Shown here piece by piece: positions 53,301-56,949 of a DNA stretch of 64,000 nt. This stretch comes from Echinostoma caproni. Taxonomy: Eukaryota; Platyhelminthes; Trematoda; Plagiorchiida; Echinostomatidae. The translations under genes were made by a program, and so were the position numbers. Numbering within the stretch: the first letter of the stretch is position 1; each line of letters opens with the position of its first letter. Location: contig UZAN01039370.1 in the NCBI GenBank assembly GCA_900618425.1, positions 110,044 through 174,043 on the forward strand, written 5' to 3'. The notes below the pieces were generated by a model. The model saw only the letters and a program-made list of their open reading frames with translations, was not told where the DNA came from and searched no databases.

Positions 53301-53839
53301 TTCAAAAAGCTGTCAAGGTCTGTGCCAAACGTTTGATGCACGCATCATGCTTAATTAGAACGCCTATAAAAACATTTTTTGGACGGGAGTCGGAAGAAAT
53401 TTATGTTGAATAGCTCTGTCAATAACAACGGCCATCTTTACTGAGAAATGCACACCCCAATCTCACCATAAATTTGAGGTCGTGCTCCTCCTTGTTTGTT
53501 CTTTGCATTACATTTGGAAATGATTTAGTCACTCATTGAATCTTTTGCCTTGAAATTCCAATATTCGATGGTAACAAACCAACGAAGACAAATATCATGA
53601 TAAAAGTGGCATGATTGCCAAAGGTCTTTGGATGCTTCCGCTCATGACAGTGTATTGCAACTCACTGAACAGTCCCTCAGACCAAATAGAATCAGGTCAG
53701 CATCAAGATTTTTTCTCAGTGATTTGTTAAAACCAAACGGGCTTTTCTTTCGACCAAATGTAATTATGATTCCCAGAAAGTTTATTTATGATATTTTAGA
53801 GAAAAATTGCAAATGTTGGCATAAGATTCGATCAAAGAA
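11544..53839 (+). CDS. PRKDC: DNA-PKcs-like (PRKDC) multi-exon gene, partial: helical-repeat region
   Basis: This is a composite of many small plus-strand exons (listed separately). Three chains splice in compatible phase: 11544-11710 to 12155-12211; 25230-25294 through 27118-27244, 29459-29615, 32520-32652 and 49556-49625 to 49705; and 50163-50280 through 50593, 52205, 53014 and 53144 to 53673. Their translations, in order, resemble successive parts of animal DNA-PKcs, for example FLCISFTGFNQRL..GAVMLCHNI against [23 protein letters not shown], and LIKNAGIDFLISF against VLKEEGVSFLINTF. DNA-PKcs is the nuclear PI3K-like kinase of non-homologous end joining; the kinase and FAT domains would lie downstream of this window. 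Similarity is remote and judged against remembered sequence. Another giant HEAT-repeat protein is the main alternative. Exons are certainly missing from this model. Confidence 0.5.
12155..12211 (+). CDS. PRKDC: DNA-PKcs-like gene, short exon
   Basis: A 57-nt exon sits between GGTTTCCAG and AAG|GTAAGA, both good consensus sites. It encodes SVLRQNLGATIFQSFVPLK in phase 0, continuing the previous exon. The segment resembles the MKPVIFLDVFLPRV stretch that follows the matching region in DNA-PKcs. Confidence 0.5.
12212..13164. other. Intron-like sequence
   Basis: The frame at 12158-12496 is the exon at 12155 reading through its GTAAGA donor, so its tail is not coding. No other feature seen. Confidence 0.5.
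12290..12320 (+). repeat. Short CAAGT tandem repeat
   Basis: TCAAGTCAAGCCAAGTCAAG forms about five imperfect copies of a five-base unit just after a DNA-PKcs-like exon. Confidence 0.7.
13165..13440 (-). repeat. Dispersed repeat, copy 1 (relative of 63.4-63.7 kb)
   Basis: The minus strand shares with 63460-63700 the stretch ATTTGTTTCAGCTAGGTGTGA, plus CGAATCCGTTCG-like and ..CCTGACCGTG.. blocks in the same order with indels. Past this the minus strand continues with AATAAAATGTG, a possible polyadenylation signal, which suits an LTR or the 3' end of a retroelement. Family unknown. Confidence 0.6.
13880..13998 (+). pseudogene. 5S rRNA-derived sequence (head of a composite element)
   Basis: About 119 bases align along 5S rRNA: CCATAC near the start, CTCGTCTGATCACCGAAG, then TTAAGCAACGTCGGG (A box), CAGTTAGTACTGG and GCTGGGAATAACGGG (C box region). 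The 5' stem does not pair well with the 3' end, and the sequence runs straight into about 480 bases of unrelated GC-rich DNA. That favours a 5S-derived SINE-like element or pseudogene over a functional gene. Confidence 0.75.
13880..14482 (+). mobile_element. 5S-headed GC-rich composite element (SINE3-like?)
   Basis: The 5S-like head is followed without a break by a GC-rich body that stands out from the AT-rich flanks and ends near 14480. The body has long open frames on both strands (127 codons plus, 90 minus), probably from composition, and no recognised domain. A 5S-derived internal promoter joined to a body is the layout of 5S-type SINEs, though this body is long for one. The end point is estimated. 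Confidence 0.5.
14658..14686 (+). repeat. 29-bp direct repeat, left side of the N gap
   Basis: AAACGGATCAAACCAGTTGA and the next nine bases recur exactly at 15083-15111, immediately right of the gap. This is the pattern of two contig ends that overlap but were not merged. Confidence 0.9.
14687..15082. other. Assembly gap, 396 Ns
   Basis: Unresolved sequence. Because identical 29-bp ends flank it, the true gap may be absent or differ in size. Open reading frames drawn across the Ns are meaningless. Confidence 0.98.
15083..15111 (+). repeat. 29-bp direct repeat, right side of the N gap
   Basis: Exact copy of 14658-14686. The sequence continues with TGAAGAATTCTTCGAG, which has an EcoRI-site palindrome but no recognised gene. 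Confidence 0.9.
15112..16791. other. No gene recognised
   Basis: A minus-strand frame at 16185-16541 (118 codons) overlaps plausible plus-strand frames; neither has splice support or a family match. Contains the G tract at 15.43 kb. Confidence 0.45.
15430..15452 (+). repeat. G-rich tract
   Basis: ACTGGGGGGGGGAGGGGGGT: two G runs separated by one A, about 350 bases after the N gap. Such runs often break assemblies. Confidence 0.8.
16792..17038 (+). CDS. Candidate exon of the large helical-repeat gene
   Basis: An 82-codon open segment is bounded by CGTCCCAG and AAACAG|GTAACC. It contains TFNALSELLCYFKISYLPSV and LNILNLLRNNGLP, typical of an alpha-helical repeat protein. No clear DNA-PKcs counterpart was found, so its place in that gene rests on position, strand and splice sites only. 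Confidence 0.4.
17039..20769. other. Intron-like sequence
   Basis: Mostly AT-rich. At 18630-18845 three frames are open at once, two on the plus strand and one on the minus, so the coding frame, if any, cannot be chosen. A minus frame at 18114-18458 has no match. Confidence 0.45.
20770..20957 (-). repeat. Penelope-like terminal-repeat candidate, left inverted arm
   Basis: This arm is the inverse of 21087-21270 and is collinear with 60870-61050. The minus strand contains CTGATGA..GTCACC..GGTGAT..GAAACG (20818-20848), a hammerhead-like core with a five- to six-pair stem II. Hammerhead motifs are known in the terminal repeats of Penelope-like elements, and a GIY-YIG fragment of such an element lies 5 kb away, so that is the preferred class. 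Confidence 0.6.
21087..21270 (+). repeat. Penelope-like terminal-repeat candidate, right inverted arm
   Basis: Inverted relative of 20770-20957. The plus strand carries CTGACGA, a stem closed by GTCA/TGAC, and GAAACG (21193-21223). With the left arm it encloses about 130 bases, giving a head-to-head arrangement. Confidence 0.6.
22410..22562 (+). CDS. Candidate exon of the large helical-repeat gene
   Basis: A phase 0 exon of 51 codons follows TTTGCATCAG and ends at ATGCGG|GTGAGG. It encodes GLFLGLIHVFNDGTVTLVL and VYFTAVGHILKRMR. It joins in phase to 22780-22989 across a 217-bp intron. Function is inferred only from the neighbouring exons. Confidence 0.4.
22780..22989 (+). CDS. Candidate exon of the large helical-repeat gene
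   Basis: Acceptor TACTACTTTTAG and donor TGTGAG|GTACAA flank 70 codons in phase 0. The peptide includes SLTYFARHSPHYMPQMQ and NTVEVLMNLWVMKCIGIQSA, which look helical. A second, longer frame is open over the same bases, but only this one reads through to the donor in phase with the exon at 22410. Confidence 0.45.
23350..23383. repeat. (AT)n microsatellite
   Basis: A perfect run of AT/TA dinucleotides of about 32 bases in an AT-rich intron-like region. Confidence 0.95.
25230..25294 (+). CDS. PRKDC: DNA-PKcs-like gene, short exon
   Basis: CTTCTTCTACACAG|CG and AGTCAA|GTAAAA flank about 21 codons: GDAPPENQVSAFDVTKWLFSQ without its last residue. It ends in phase 0, matching the exon at 27118. 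The KWLFSQ end loosely resembles the LIHWFTNN segment of DNA-PKcs. It starts in phase 1, so at least one exon between 22989 and here is not identified. Confidence 0.42.
26200..26746 (-). pseudogene. Penelope-like retroelement fragment: GIY-YIG endonuclease end
   Basis: The minus-strand frame (150 codons, 26746 to 26297) has DYAASFCVYSYTFSCGTECIG, then GRTTRCQSD, then EHQSTWLRTGTIK and NHSVNVVSPFRQIY. This is the Cys-containing linker and GIY-YIG domain found at the C terminus of Penelope-like reverse transcriptases. Past an in-frame TGA at about 26296 the same frame continues with AQKKLLQPLSFPWP, the usual element C-terminus. The catalytic GIY-YIG tyrosines are altered (TECIGRTT). A dead fragment. 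Confidence 0.75.
27118..27244 (+). CDS. PRKDC: DNA-PKcs-like gene, exon
   Basis: An exon from CTTTTCAAAG|AAG to TTTACTG|GTTGAA, phase 0 to phase 1. It encodes NRFFEVHDIVKDEYIQ and ends FLCISFTG. Joined to the next exon it gives FTGFNQRL, like the HPNAFKRL turn of DNA-PKcs. GTGTTC at 27218 is an alternative donor, but it breaks both the phase and the similarity. Confidence 0.5.
28490..28690 (-). repeat. Hammerhead-bearing SINE/retrozyme-like repeat
   Basis: The sequence around the 28.51-kb hammerhead is richer in GC than its surroundings and contains a local hairpin (CGAACCGAATTTCTTCGGATTGG). Its limits are estimated from the composition change. No second copy exists in this window. Confidence 0.35.
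28514..28546 (-). ncRNA. Hammerhead ribozyme, short stem III (type I-like)
   Basis: The minus strand reads CTGACGA, a degraded stem II ending AAATAGGAC, then GAAACAGCTGTC: ACAGCTGT forms the tiny stem III and GTC is the cleavage triplet. The flanks can form stem I (GTACGCACTG against TATTGCTCGTA) with one mismatch and a two-base bulge. AAATAGGACGAAAC is the wording seen in schistosome Sm-alpha type hammerhead SINEs. Stem II has only two of its four usual pairs, so activity is uncertain. Confidence 0.55.
29459..29615 (+). CDS. PRKDC: DNA-PKcs-like gene, exon
   Basis: The acceptor is CGTAATATTGTCAG. The peptide FNQRLFRSGAVMLCHNI matches the pattern of [13 protein letters not shown] in DNA-PKcs, then FVHNLEHG against FVFEALV. 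The donor AAAGA|GTAACT at 29616 leaves phase 2, as the exon at 32520 requires. GCATG|GTAGCA at 29561 is a nearer donor but gives the wrong phase. The basic tail IIIKRKKQKLNK is therefore less certain. Confidence 0.52.
30472..31872 (+). CDS. Stomatin-like gene, coding exon 1
   Basis: This 1401-nt exon encodes residues 1-467: a polar N-terminal extension, an Arg/Lys cluster near residues 183-195, a Trp-rich stretch near 205 (STWSSWW), the membrane hairpin at about 310-332 and most of the Band 7 domain. The donor is GTTAAA|GTGAGT. The reading frame is open from a TAG at 30400, so the ATG at 30472 is the first possible start unless an upstream exon is spliced on. Confidence 0.92.
30472..44582 (+). 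CDS. Stomatin / MEC-2 family (Band 7, SPFH) membrane protein, three exons
   Basis: Coding exons are 30472-31872, 37477-37572 and 44133-44582, joining in frame at phase 0 with GTGAGT and GTAAGT donors; about 648 residues. Stomatins are inner-leaflet, cholesterol-binding scaffolds that oligomerise and tune ion channels. Residues about 310-332 form the hydrophobic hairpin with the family Pro (VTFPFSLIYC). RIVAEYERAVVLRMG opens the Band 7 domain, and GPGLFFILPCID and the QLQRAMAAEAEAAREARAK coiled-coil segment follow. ATSPMAFQLRYLQTL and EKNSTIFFPVPID are the C-terminal oligomerisation motifs. The first ATG after an in-frame TAG at 30400 was taken as start. The roughly 300-residue Ser/Asn/Thr-rich N-terminal extension is much longer than in vertebrate stomatin, and the protein ends in DTV, a possible PDZ ligand. 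The exact member (MEC-2, UNC-1 or podocin-like) is unresolved. Confidence 0.93.
32520..32652 (+). CDS. PRKDC: DNA-PKcs-like gene, exon embedded in stomatin intron 1
   Basis: Acceptor ATCTGTTTGGTCAG and donor AAACAA|GTACAA. It encodes LQGTAYCRNAIEFVVSMI and PPLICTLLLQYLKQ. DNA-PKcs has LGTIQQCCDAIDHLCRII and PPSASLCLLDLVKWL in the same spacing. It starts in phase 2 and ends in phase 0, fitting the exons at 29459-29615 and 49556. It lies on the same strand inside intron 1 of the stomatin-like gene, so the two genes interleave. Confidence 0.58.
32653..37160. other. Shared intron sequence of two genes
   Basis: Part of both stomatin intron 1 and the long intron of the DNA-PKcs-like gene. AT-rich; no coding segment, RNA gene or repeat recognised. 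Confidence 0.5.
37161..37248 (+). CDS. Possible cryptic or alternative exon in stomatin intron 1
   Basis: ATATTTATTACCAG and ATTCCCG|GTAATT flank 29 codons (IHWVSTVVLLSASLIS...). The splice sites are good but there is no family match, and the DNA-PKcs-like similarity runs directly from 32652 to 49556 without it. It may be a chance open segment. Confidence 0.2.
37477..37572 (+). CDS. Stomatin-like gene, coding exon 2
   Basis: This 96-nt exon (32 codons) runs from VERVEIKDVRLPIQL to EAEAAREARAK, the amphipathic helix that leaves the Band 7 core. The acceptor is TTTTTTAAG and the donor is GCAAAA|GTAAGT. Both borders are phase 0, which preserves the family sequence across the junctions. Confidence 0.94.
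38021..38443 (+). CDS. Possible exon pair in stomatin intron 2 (38021-38175 and 38300-38443)
   Basis: A strong pyrimidine-tract acceptor (GTTTTTTGTCGTATAG), an internal 124-bp GT..AG segment that joins in phase 1, and an excellent final donor (CACTCG|GTAGGT). The joined peptide includes WRSLLLVDTLIFVHISKFV and NYSGVCFTLSQLTQTFVTR. No homologue was recognised. It could be an alternative exon of either interleaved gene, or a separate small gene. Confidence 0.3.
38444..44132. other. Stomatin intron 2, remainder
   Basis: AT-rich with slightly GC-richer patches at 40.2-40.4 and 40.85-41.3 kb. A 73-codon minus frame at 41103-41324 may be a retroelement remnant, but no motif is visible. Nothing else seen. 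Confidence 0.45.
44133..44582 (+). CDS. Stomatin-like gene, coding exon 3 and stop
   Basis: The acceptor is ATCTGTTTCAG|GTAATC. The exon opens with VIAATGEQEAARSLKKAA, then the oligomerisation region with YLQTLCAISAEKNS and FFPVPIDIMQHLG. About 85 residues of charged, Thr/Ser/Glu-rich tail follow and end at a TGA. The tail beyond the family core has no recognised domain. Confidence 0.93.
   Translation, partial: VIAATGEQEAARSLKKAARVIATSPMAFQLRYLQTLCAISAEKNSTIFFPVPIDIMQHLGNFGSCGGYTPAASLRTVNGWVQNQIPPGKSITLSTKETVKGIDKEPTETQHIVSKPGDKESGRVAEVTDSSKEEVFWAHDDTDEHSDTV
44583..46789. other. Stomatin 3' flank inside the long DNA-PKcs-like intron
   Basis: The first 400 bases are richer in GC and CA/TG, as expected of a 3' UTR. 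No convincing AATAAA lies close to the stop codon; ATTCAAATAAAGG-like sequence at about 45365 is a candidate polyadenylation signal. No other feature seen. Confidence 0.4.
46790..49500 (-). mobile_element. Non-LTR retrotransposon (LINE, RTE/CR1-like), antisense and inactive
   Basis: On the minus strand the order is: an apurinic-endonuclease-like part (LGTCNVGTLM.., IVAGDLNAHVGR near 48990-48936, WTQMNHIVISYQW near 48750), the reverse transcriptase (LLKRHKSLGPDELSSAFFKD near 48010, SGFRQGCTAWPFLFSFAI near 47450, RELEHADDIV near 47310), then the C-terminal AFANLLHLWRRRDLSLSLKGR (46950-47056). Frameshifts and stops split it into at least five frames. HADD replaces the usual Y/FADD. It sits in the long intron of the DNA-PKcs-like gene, opposite to it, and its 5' end is close to the exon at 49556. 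Confidence 0.85.
49556..49625 (+). CDS. PRKDC: DNA-PKcs-like gene, short exon next to an antisense LINE
   Basis: A 70-nt exon, AAATTCAG|AAA to TTTCTG|GTTAGT, phase 0 to 1. It encodes CVHTLCEHVALAKDVQAIS, which sits where DNA-PKcs has CRHKSIELFYKFVPLL. The acceptor lies only tens of bases from the 5' end of the antisense LINE and lacks a good pyrimidine tract. Confidence 0.5.
49705..49953 (+). CDS. PRKDC: DNA-PKcs-like gene, exon
   Basis: After a 79-bp intron (49626-49704) the frame continues with SFVLRWWIADAVEYIISL and LIKNAGIDFLISFTCEHQEG. The second stretch matches VLKEEGVSFLINTFEGGG of DNA-PKcs at eight or more positions. The 3' border is unclear: AAAC|GTTTAT is used here, and CACCT|GTTTGT, about 75 bp earlier, is the alternative. 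Confidence 0.55.
50163..50280 (+). CDS. DNA-PKcs-like gene, probable exon
   Basis: An open frame after an AG at 50161-50162 encodes NRVINVFATAVQSKSPLKF and YVNMFHV, ending at CATGTTT|GTAAAC in phase 1, as the next exon requires. No specific DNA-PKcs motif was recognised. The start could instead be 50168. Confidence 0.35.
50593..50887 (+). CDS. PRKDC: DNA-PKcs-like gene, exon
   Basis: Acceptor CCTCTTTTCTTTATGGGAG, phase 1 start. It encodes ESYFALVYQSI and, near the end, YDSDGWTDYTVSKYKD. DNA-PKcs has EYFYSLFSETI and KCDSWWAKDSPLETK at a similar spacing. It ends in phase 2 at TGGAA|GTGGTC or AAGTG|GTCAAA, before an in-frame TGA at about 50907. If unspliced, it would instead be a terminal exon. 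Confidence 0.45.
50888..52204. other. Intron of the DNA-PKcs-like gene
   Basis: AT-rich; opens with a short GTT repeat (GAGTTGTTGTTGTTG). No coding or repeat feature recognised. Confidence 0.5.
52205..52349 (+). CDS. PRKDC: DNA-PKcs-like gene, exon
   Basis: AAGATTATAG|C starts in phase 2 and TTTCA|GTAAAA ends in phase 0. The peptide IPEVLFSFCNSLF and LPEIIHIRLNDLLL parallels SFPEVFTTYISLL of DNA-PKcs. The next two exons continue the same alignment. Confidence 0.55.
53014..53082 (+). CDS. PRKDC: DNA-PKcs-like gene, short exon
   Basis: TTTTCTGCTCCAAG|GCA opens 23 codons in phase 0, ending ATGAAG|GTTTTC, a weak donor. IDRLDLQLINHFSKRM parallels RVLEQLIVAHFPMQS of DNA-PKcs. The start may be off by two bases in my count. 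Confidence 0.55.
53144..53404 (+). CDS. PRKDC: DNA-PKcs-like gene, exon
   Basis: After a 61-bp intron the frame reads TPNVMTYITGTTDP.., then EFQKAVKVCAKRLMHASC. DNA-PKcs has TPRFNNYVDCMKKFL and ELFQSSFRRIARRGSC in the same order. The frame meets TAG at 53411. GAAATTTAT|GTTGAA at 53405 is the last usable donor and is phase 0. Confidence 0.52.
53673..53839 (+). CDS. DNA-PKcs-like gene, probable exon
   Basis: Acceptor ACTCACTGAACAG, phase 0. It encodes IRSASRFFLSDLLKPNGLFF and KFIYDILEKNCKCW. A loose parallel to [20 protein letters not shown] of DNA-PKcs is possible. The 3' border is uncertain between several GTs at 53840-53849. Confidence 0.4.
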
Positions 53840-54959
53840 GTTCTCGTGTTTCAGGATCACCTAAAATCCCTTTTCATTGACTTTTCTGTGCAGATTGATG
53901 ATAGTCCGATACAAAATGGTTCCCCGGGAATAAAGGAGTATTTTGGATAGAGGTGCGCATTATGGTAGGTAAAATATGCTTAAGATCTTCTGGTATTTAG
54001 CGTACACTGAAACAAATGCACATGTTCCACAATTTAACTGTTTTATTTGTGTAATAGCCAAGACTACATGTGGTTGGTGAATCAGAATCGATCTTGAGAT
54101 CGATGGTTCTTCCATTGAGGGTAGTTGTTCGGCATTAAATGGTTTGGAAATCAGTAAACTGCAGTGTATGTTGATAAGCTCAAACAAACAAAATATGTGG
54201 CTTCTATGACTGGGTTTTGATTTATGGTTTCACAATTTAACGTTAAACATAAATTAACCAAACCTCAGGAAAGTCAGAGTGATTCCAGTTAAATGCATCT
54301 GCACGACAACAGTGGTACAATCCGCTCTATCCGTGGGAGGGGAAAGCAAAATTGTCAACTGATTTCAGACAGCACCCGTCAGACGGACATTTTTATGTTC
54401 GCACGCAAACTGCTTTACCGTACCTGCAAATATGTATTTAAACACGGAAGTAAGTAAGAATGTTTTACTTTTCTTCCTCTGTGCATACAATACTTGCGTT
54501 ATATTTTACGTTCAACTTGCCCAAAAAGAAGGATTTTGATAATGACTACGAAGTTTTCAGCACGTAAAAGGCATGCTATGCGAATTCATGTACGATAGAT
54601 TTCGTTGAAGCGATATCATGTACTTGAATAAACCAATGTGTCAAAAAATGAAAGTGAAACAAGAGAACCGTAGCTACGAATAAAACGTGTACATCTACTT
54701 AAGGTTGTGGACGAATAACTTGTCAGAAGCGATTCATACTCATACTTGATTTGGTTTACATGTCAGCTGATGTCTTCTTCTTGTGGACATTGATACGCAG
54801 GCTGAGCAAAAGGTTTCCGGATACAAAGCAAACGTACGCGGCACCAATAGCCGGGGAACGACAATTAGAACTGAAATCTATTATATTTTTCCAGTGATTG
54901 CAACTCACAGAATCAAATATCAACAGCAAATCACAGCTCACAGCTAGGACTTCATATAT

Positions 54960-55980
54960 GGTTTAAAGCATTGTGTGTAGTGGAGTGTTAATCGTTTGCG
55001 GACTGCCTTTGGTGATGATGCTCGTTCAAGATGCACTGAGTGGCTTGCGGATTTCAAGCGTGGCAGGTGGTCACTCAATGACGGTCAACCTATGCGTATC
55101 ACCACAGCCGGCATCATTGCTGCTATCAAACCGATAGTGTGGGAGGATGCTTTGGGTGACGATGGAACAGCTGACGAAAGCCATCAAGGATCGCATCGGG
55201 ATCAATGTGCATCATTCAACATGAGAAGCTTGGTCTCAGGAAGATTTACTGTCGCTGACTACTCTATCAGCTCAGTGAAGATCAGAGAGCAGTTCGGGTG
55301 GATGGTGCCGTTCCACGTTTGATGGTGGATTTTCCAATGCGGTTACGGGAGATCATCAGTGGTTATGTGACCTCAGTGTAGTATTTCGACCCAGAGACCA
55401 AACAATAGCCGGCTCAGCAGATGCTGGTTGTTGAAGTGTCTCAGAAACTGCGACGGGAGCGCAGTGTGGCAAGGCAGATGGTGGCTGTGTTTATGACGGA
55501 AACCAGTGAGGGTGCTATTGCACCGTTCGTTCAGCAAAGCATAGTCACTGGAGATTGTTAGGCCACCGAGTGCCTGCCGAAAGTGCTGGAAGATGTTTCC
55601 AGGAGTCGTCCAAGGACTTGAGCACGAGAGACCTTGCTGCACCATAAAAACATACCTGCACACAGATCCCATGCCGTCGGCAATTTTCTGGCCACAGAAC
55701 GCATCCACGAGGTTGATCACTCACTCTACAGCCCAGACCTGGCTCCGTGCGAGCTTTTGTTCCGACATATCAGGCACGTGATGCGTAGAATCCGGTACGA
55801 GTCACTAACCGCTGCAGTGGAGGCCTTCAATACACTGATCGAAGGATAATCCGCTTTGGCATAATCGAGCTGTTTCATCGAATGGACGCTGTGGACTGAT
55901 AATTGGAGGGCGTGTGATGCTTTTCCTGTGTAATAAATAAAACTTGTTATGCATCTCGACACGTTTTACCCAACCCTGGT
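54960..55980 (+). mobile_element. Mariner-family DNA transposon, inactivated
   Basis: The translation in pieces gives AFGDDARSRCTEWLADFKRG (N-terminal DNA-binding region), YFDPETKQ followed by a stop, QKLRRERSVARQMVAVF, and HSLYSPDLAPCELLFRHIRH. Mariners cut and paste at TA. The family's HDNARPH is replaced by HKNIPAH and the final catalytic Asp after APC is Glu, so two of the DDD triad are lost; stops and a frameshift also break it. A terminus-like ACCCAACCCTGGTA ends near 55980. No matching left terminus was found, so the 5' end is truncated or decayed. Confidence 0.85.
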
Positions 55981-56330
55981 ATACTGGTGCAATAAAAAGG
56001 AGGCAAAAGGTTACCGAATGAAAGTTATGAGACACTGTGAGGCGTAGTTCAAGCGGACTGCGCAAAAGAGTTTACCTTTGACATGAATATGATCCAAAAG
56101 AATTGGTGATTTTGTTTCGTTCATTGCAAAGGATATTTTACTGAATATTTCTTTTTATTCTTTTAGTAGGTATATTTATAGAGGCTTGCATGCTTATTTG
56201 AAAACTATGATGGTACACTCATACTTGATTTTGAAACCTCGAATAATGCAGTACTAACAACTGTTTAGCATTATGAAATGTGACCGAAGAATTCTAGCAA
56301 CATCCAGGTTTTCGCGTTATTGTCTAGCGA

Positions 56331-56520
56331 ATGGAATTTGATATTCTAAGCGTATTATCAGTTGTGTTTTCTGTGTTCTTTGCTTTTCATTTGTATCCAA
56401 TGACAATTGAAAATCTAGAAAACGAAGCACTCTCAGTATCCATGCAACTATGCAACATCTATAGAAGATCATTGGTTGGCAACATGTCTATACGATTCAT
56501 AAAATTATGCTACTATTATA
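56331..56520 (+). CDS. Possible exon of the large gene
   Basis: An open segment encodes a hydrophobic stretch (LSVLSVVFSVFFAF) and IRFIKLCYYYIQ, the latter loosely like LIKLCYDAF of DNA-PKcs. Clean splice borders were not found and the frame does not join in phase with the following open segment. Confidence 0.22.
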
Positions 56521-56536
56521 TTCAACAATAATCAAG

Positions 56537-56797
56537 ATGCCCATTTGAATTCATGGTTCACATTGGTAAACGATCATACCGATAGTCTCGCATTGATAAG
56601 CCAGTTCTTGCCTCAAAGTGCTGATTACCGCATTTGTAGAAGCATTCACGGCAAGAAAACATTGATGAATGAGTACACGCACCATCTAATTTTACGTTCA
56701 ATGAAACAGAAGGCATCTCTGACTTTTTGCTCATTCAGCACTATTAGGAATCTTTGTTTGGCAAATTTAATTGGATCTGATTACAGAGGAACGCAAA
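56537..56797 (+). CDS. Possible exon of the large gene
   Basis: AATAATCAAG|AT starts a frame encoding DAHLNSWFTLVNDHTDSLAL and RSIHGKKTLMNEYTHHLIL, open to 56835, with a possible AAA|GTGTTT donor. It is helical in appearance. No reliable family match was found. Confidence 0.28.
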
Positions 56798-56949
56798 GTG
56801 TTTTTCTGAGTCATTCATTCAAAAAAGCCGGTTGAAATATCAGTCCAAGCTATTATGCGAAACACGAAGCAAGAAGCATATCTATTTCATCATATTCAGG
56901 GGAGAAGGCATTGCTTAATTCTGGGTGAATGACTCAAATTTTCCACTCA

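Noticed and set aside
56537..56797. Similarity of RSIHGKKTLMNEY to the ciliary protein meckelin (TMEM67)
   Set aside because: Only a handful of residues agree, and neighbouring exons do not follow meckelin order.
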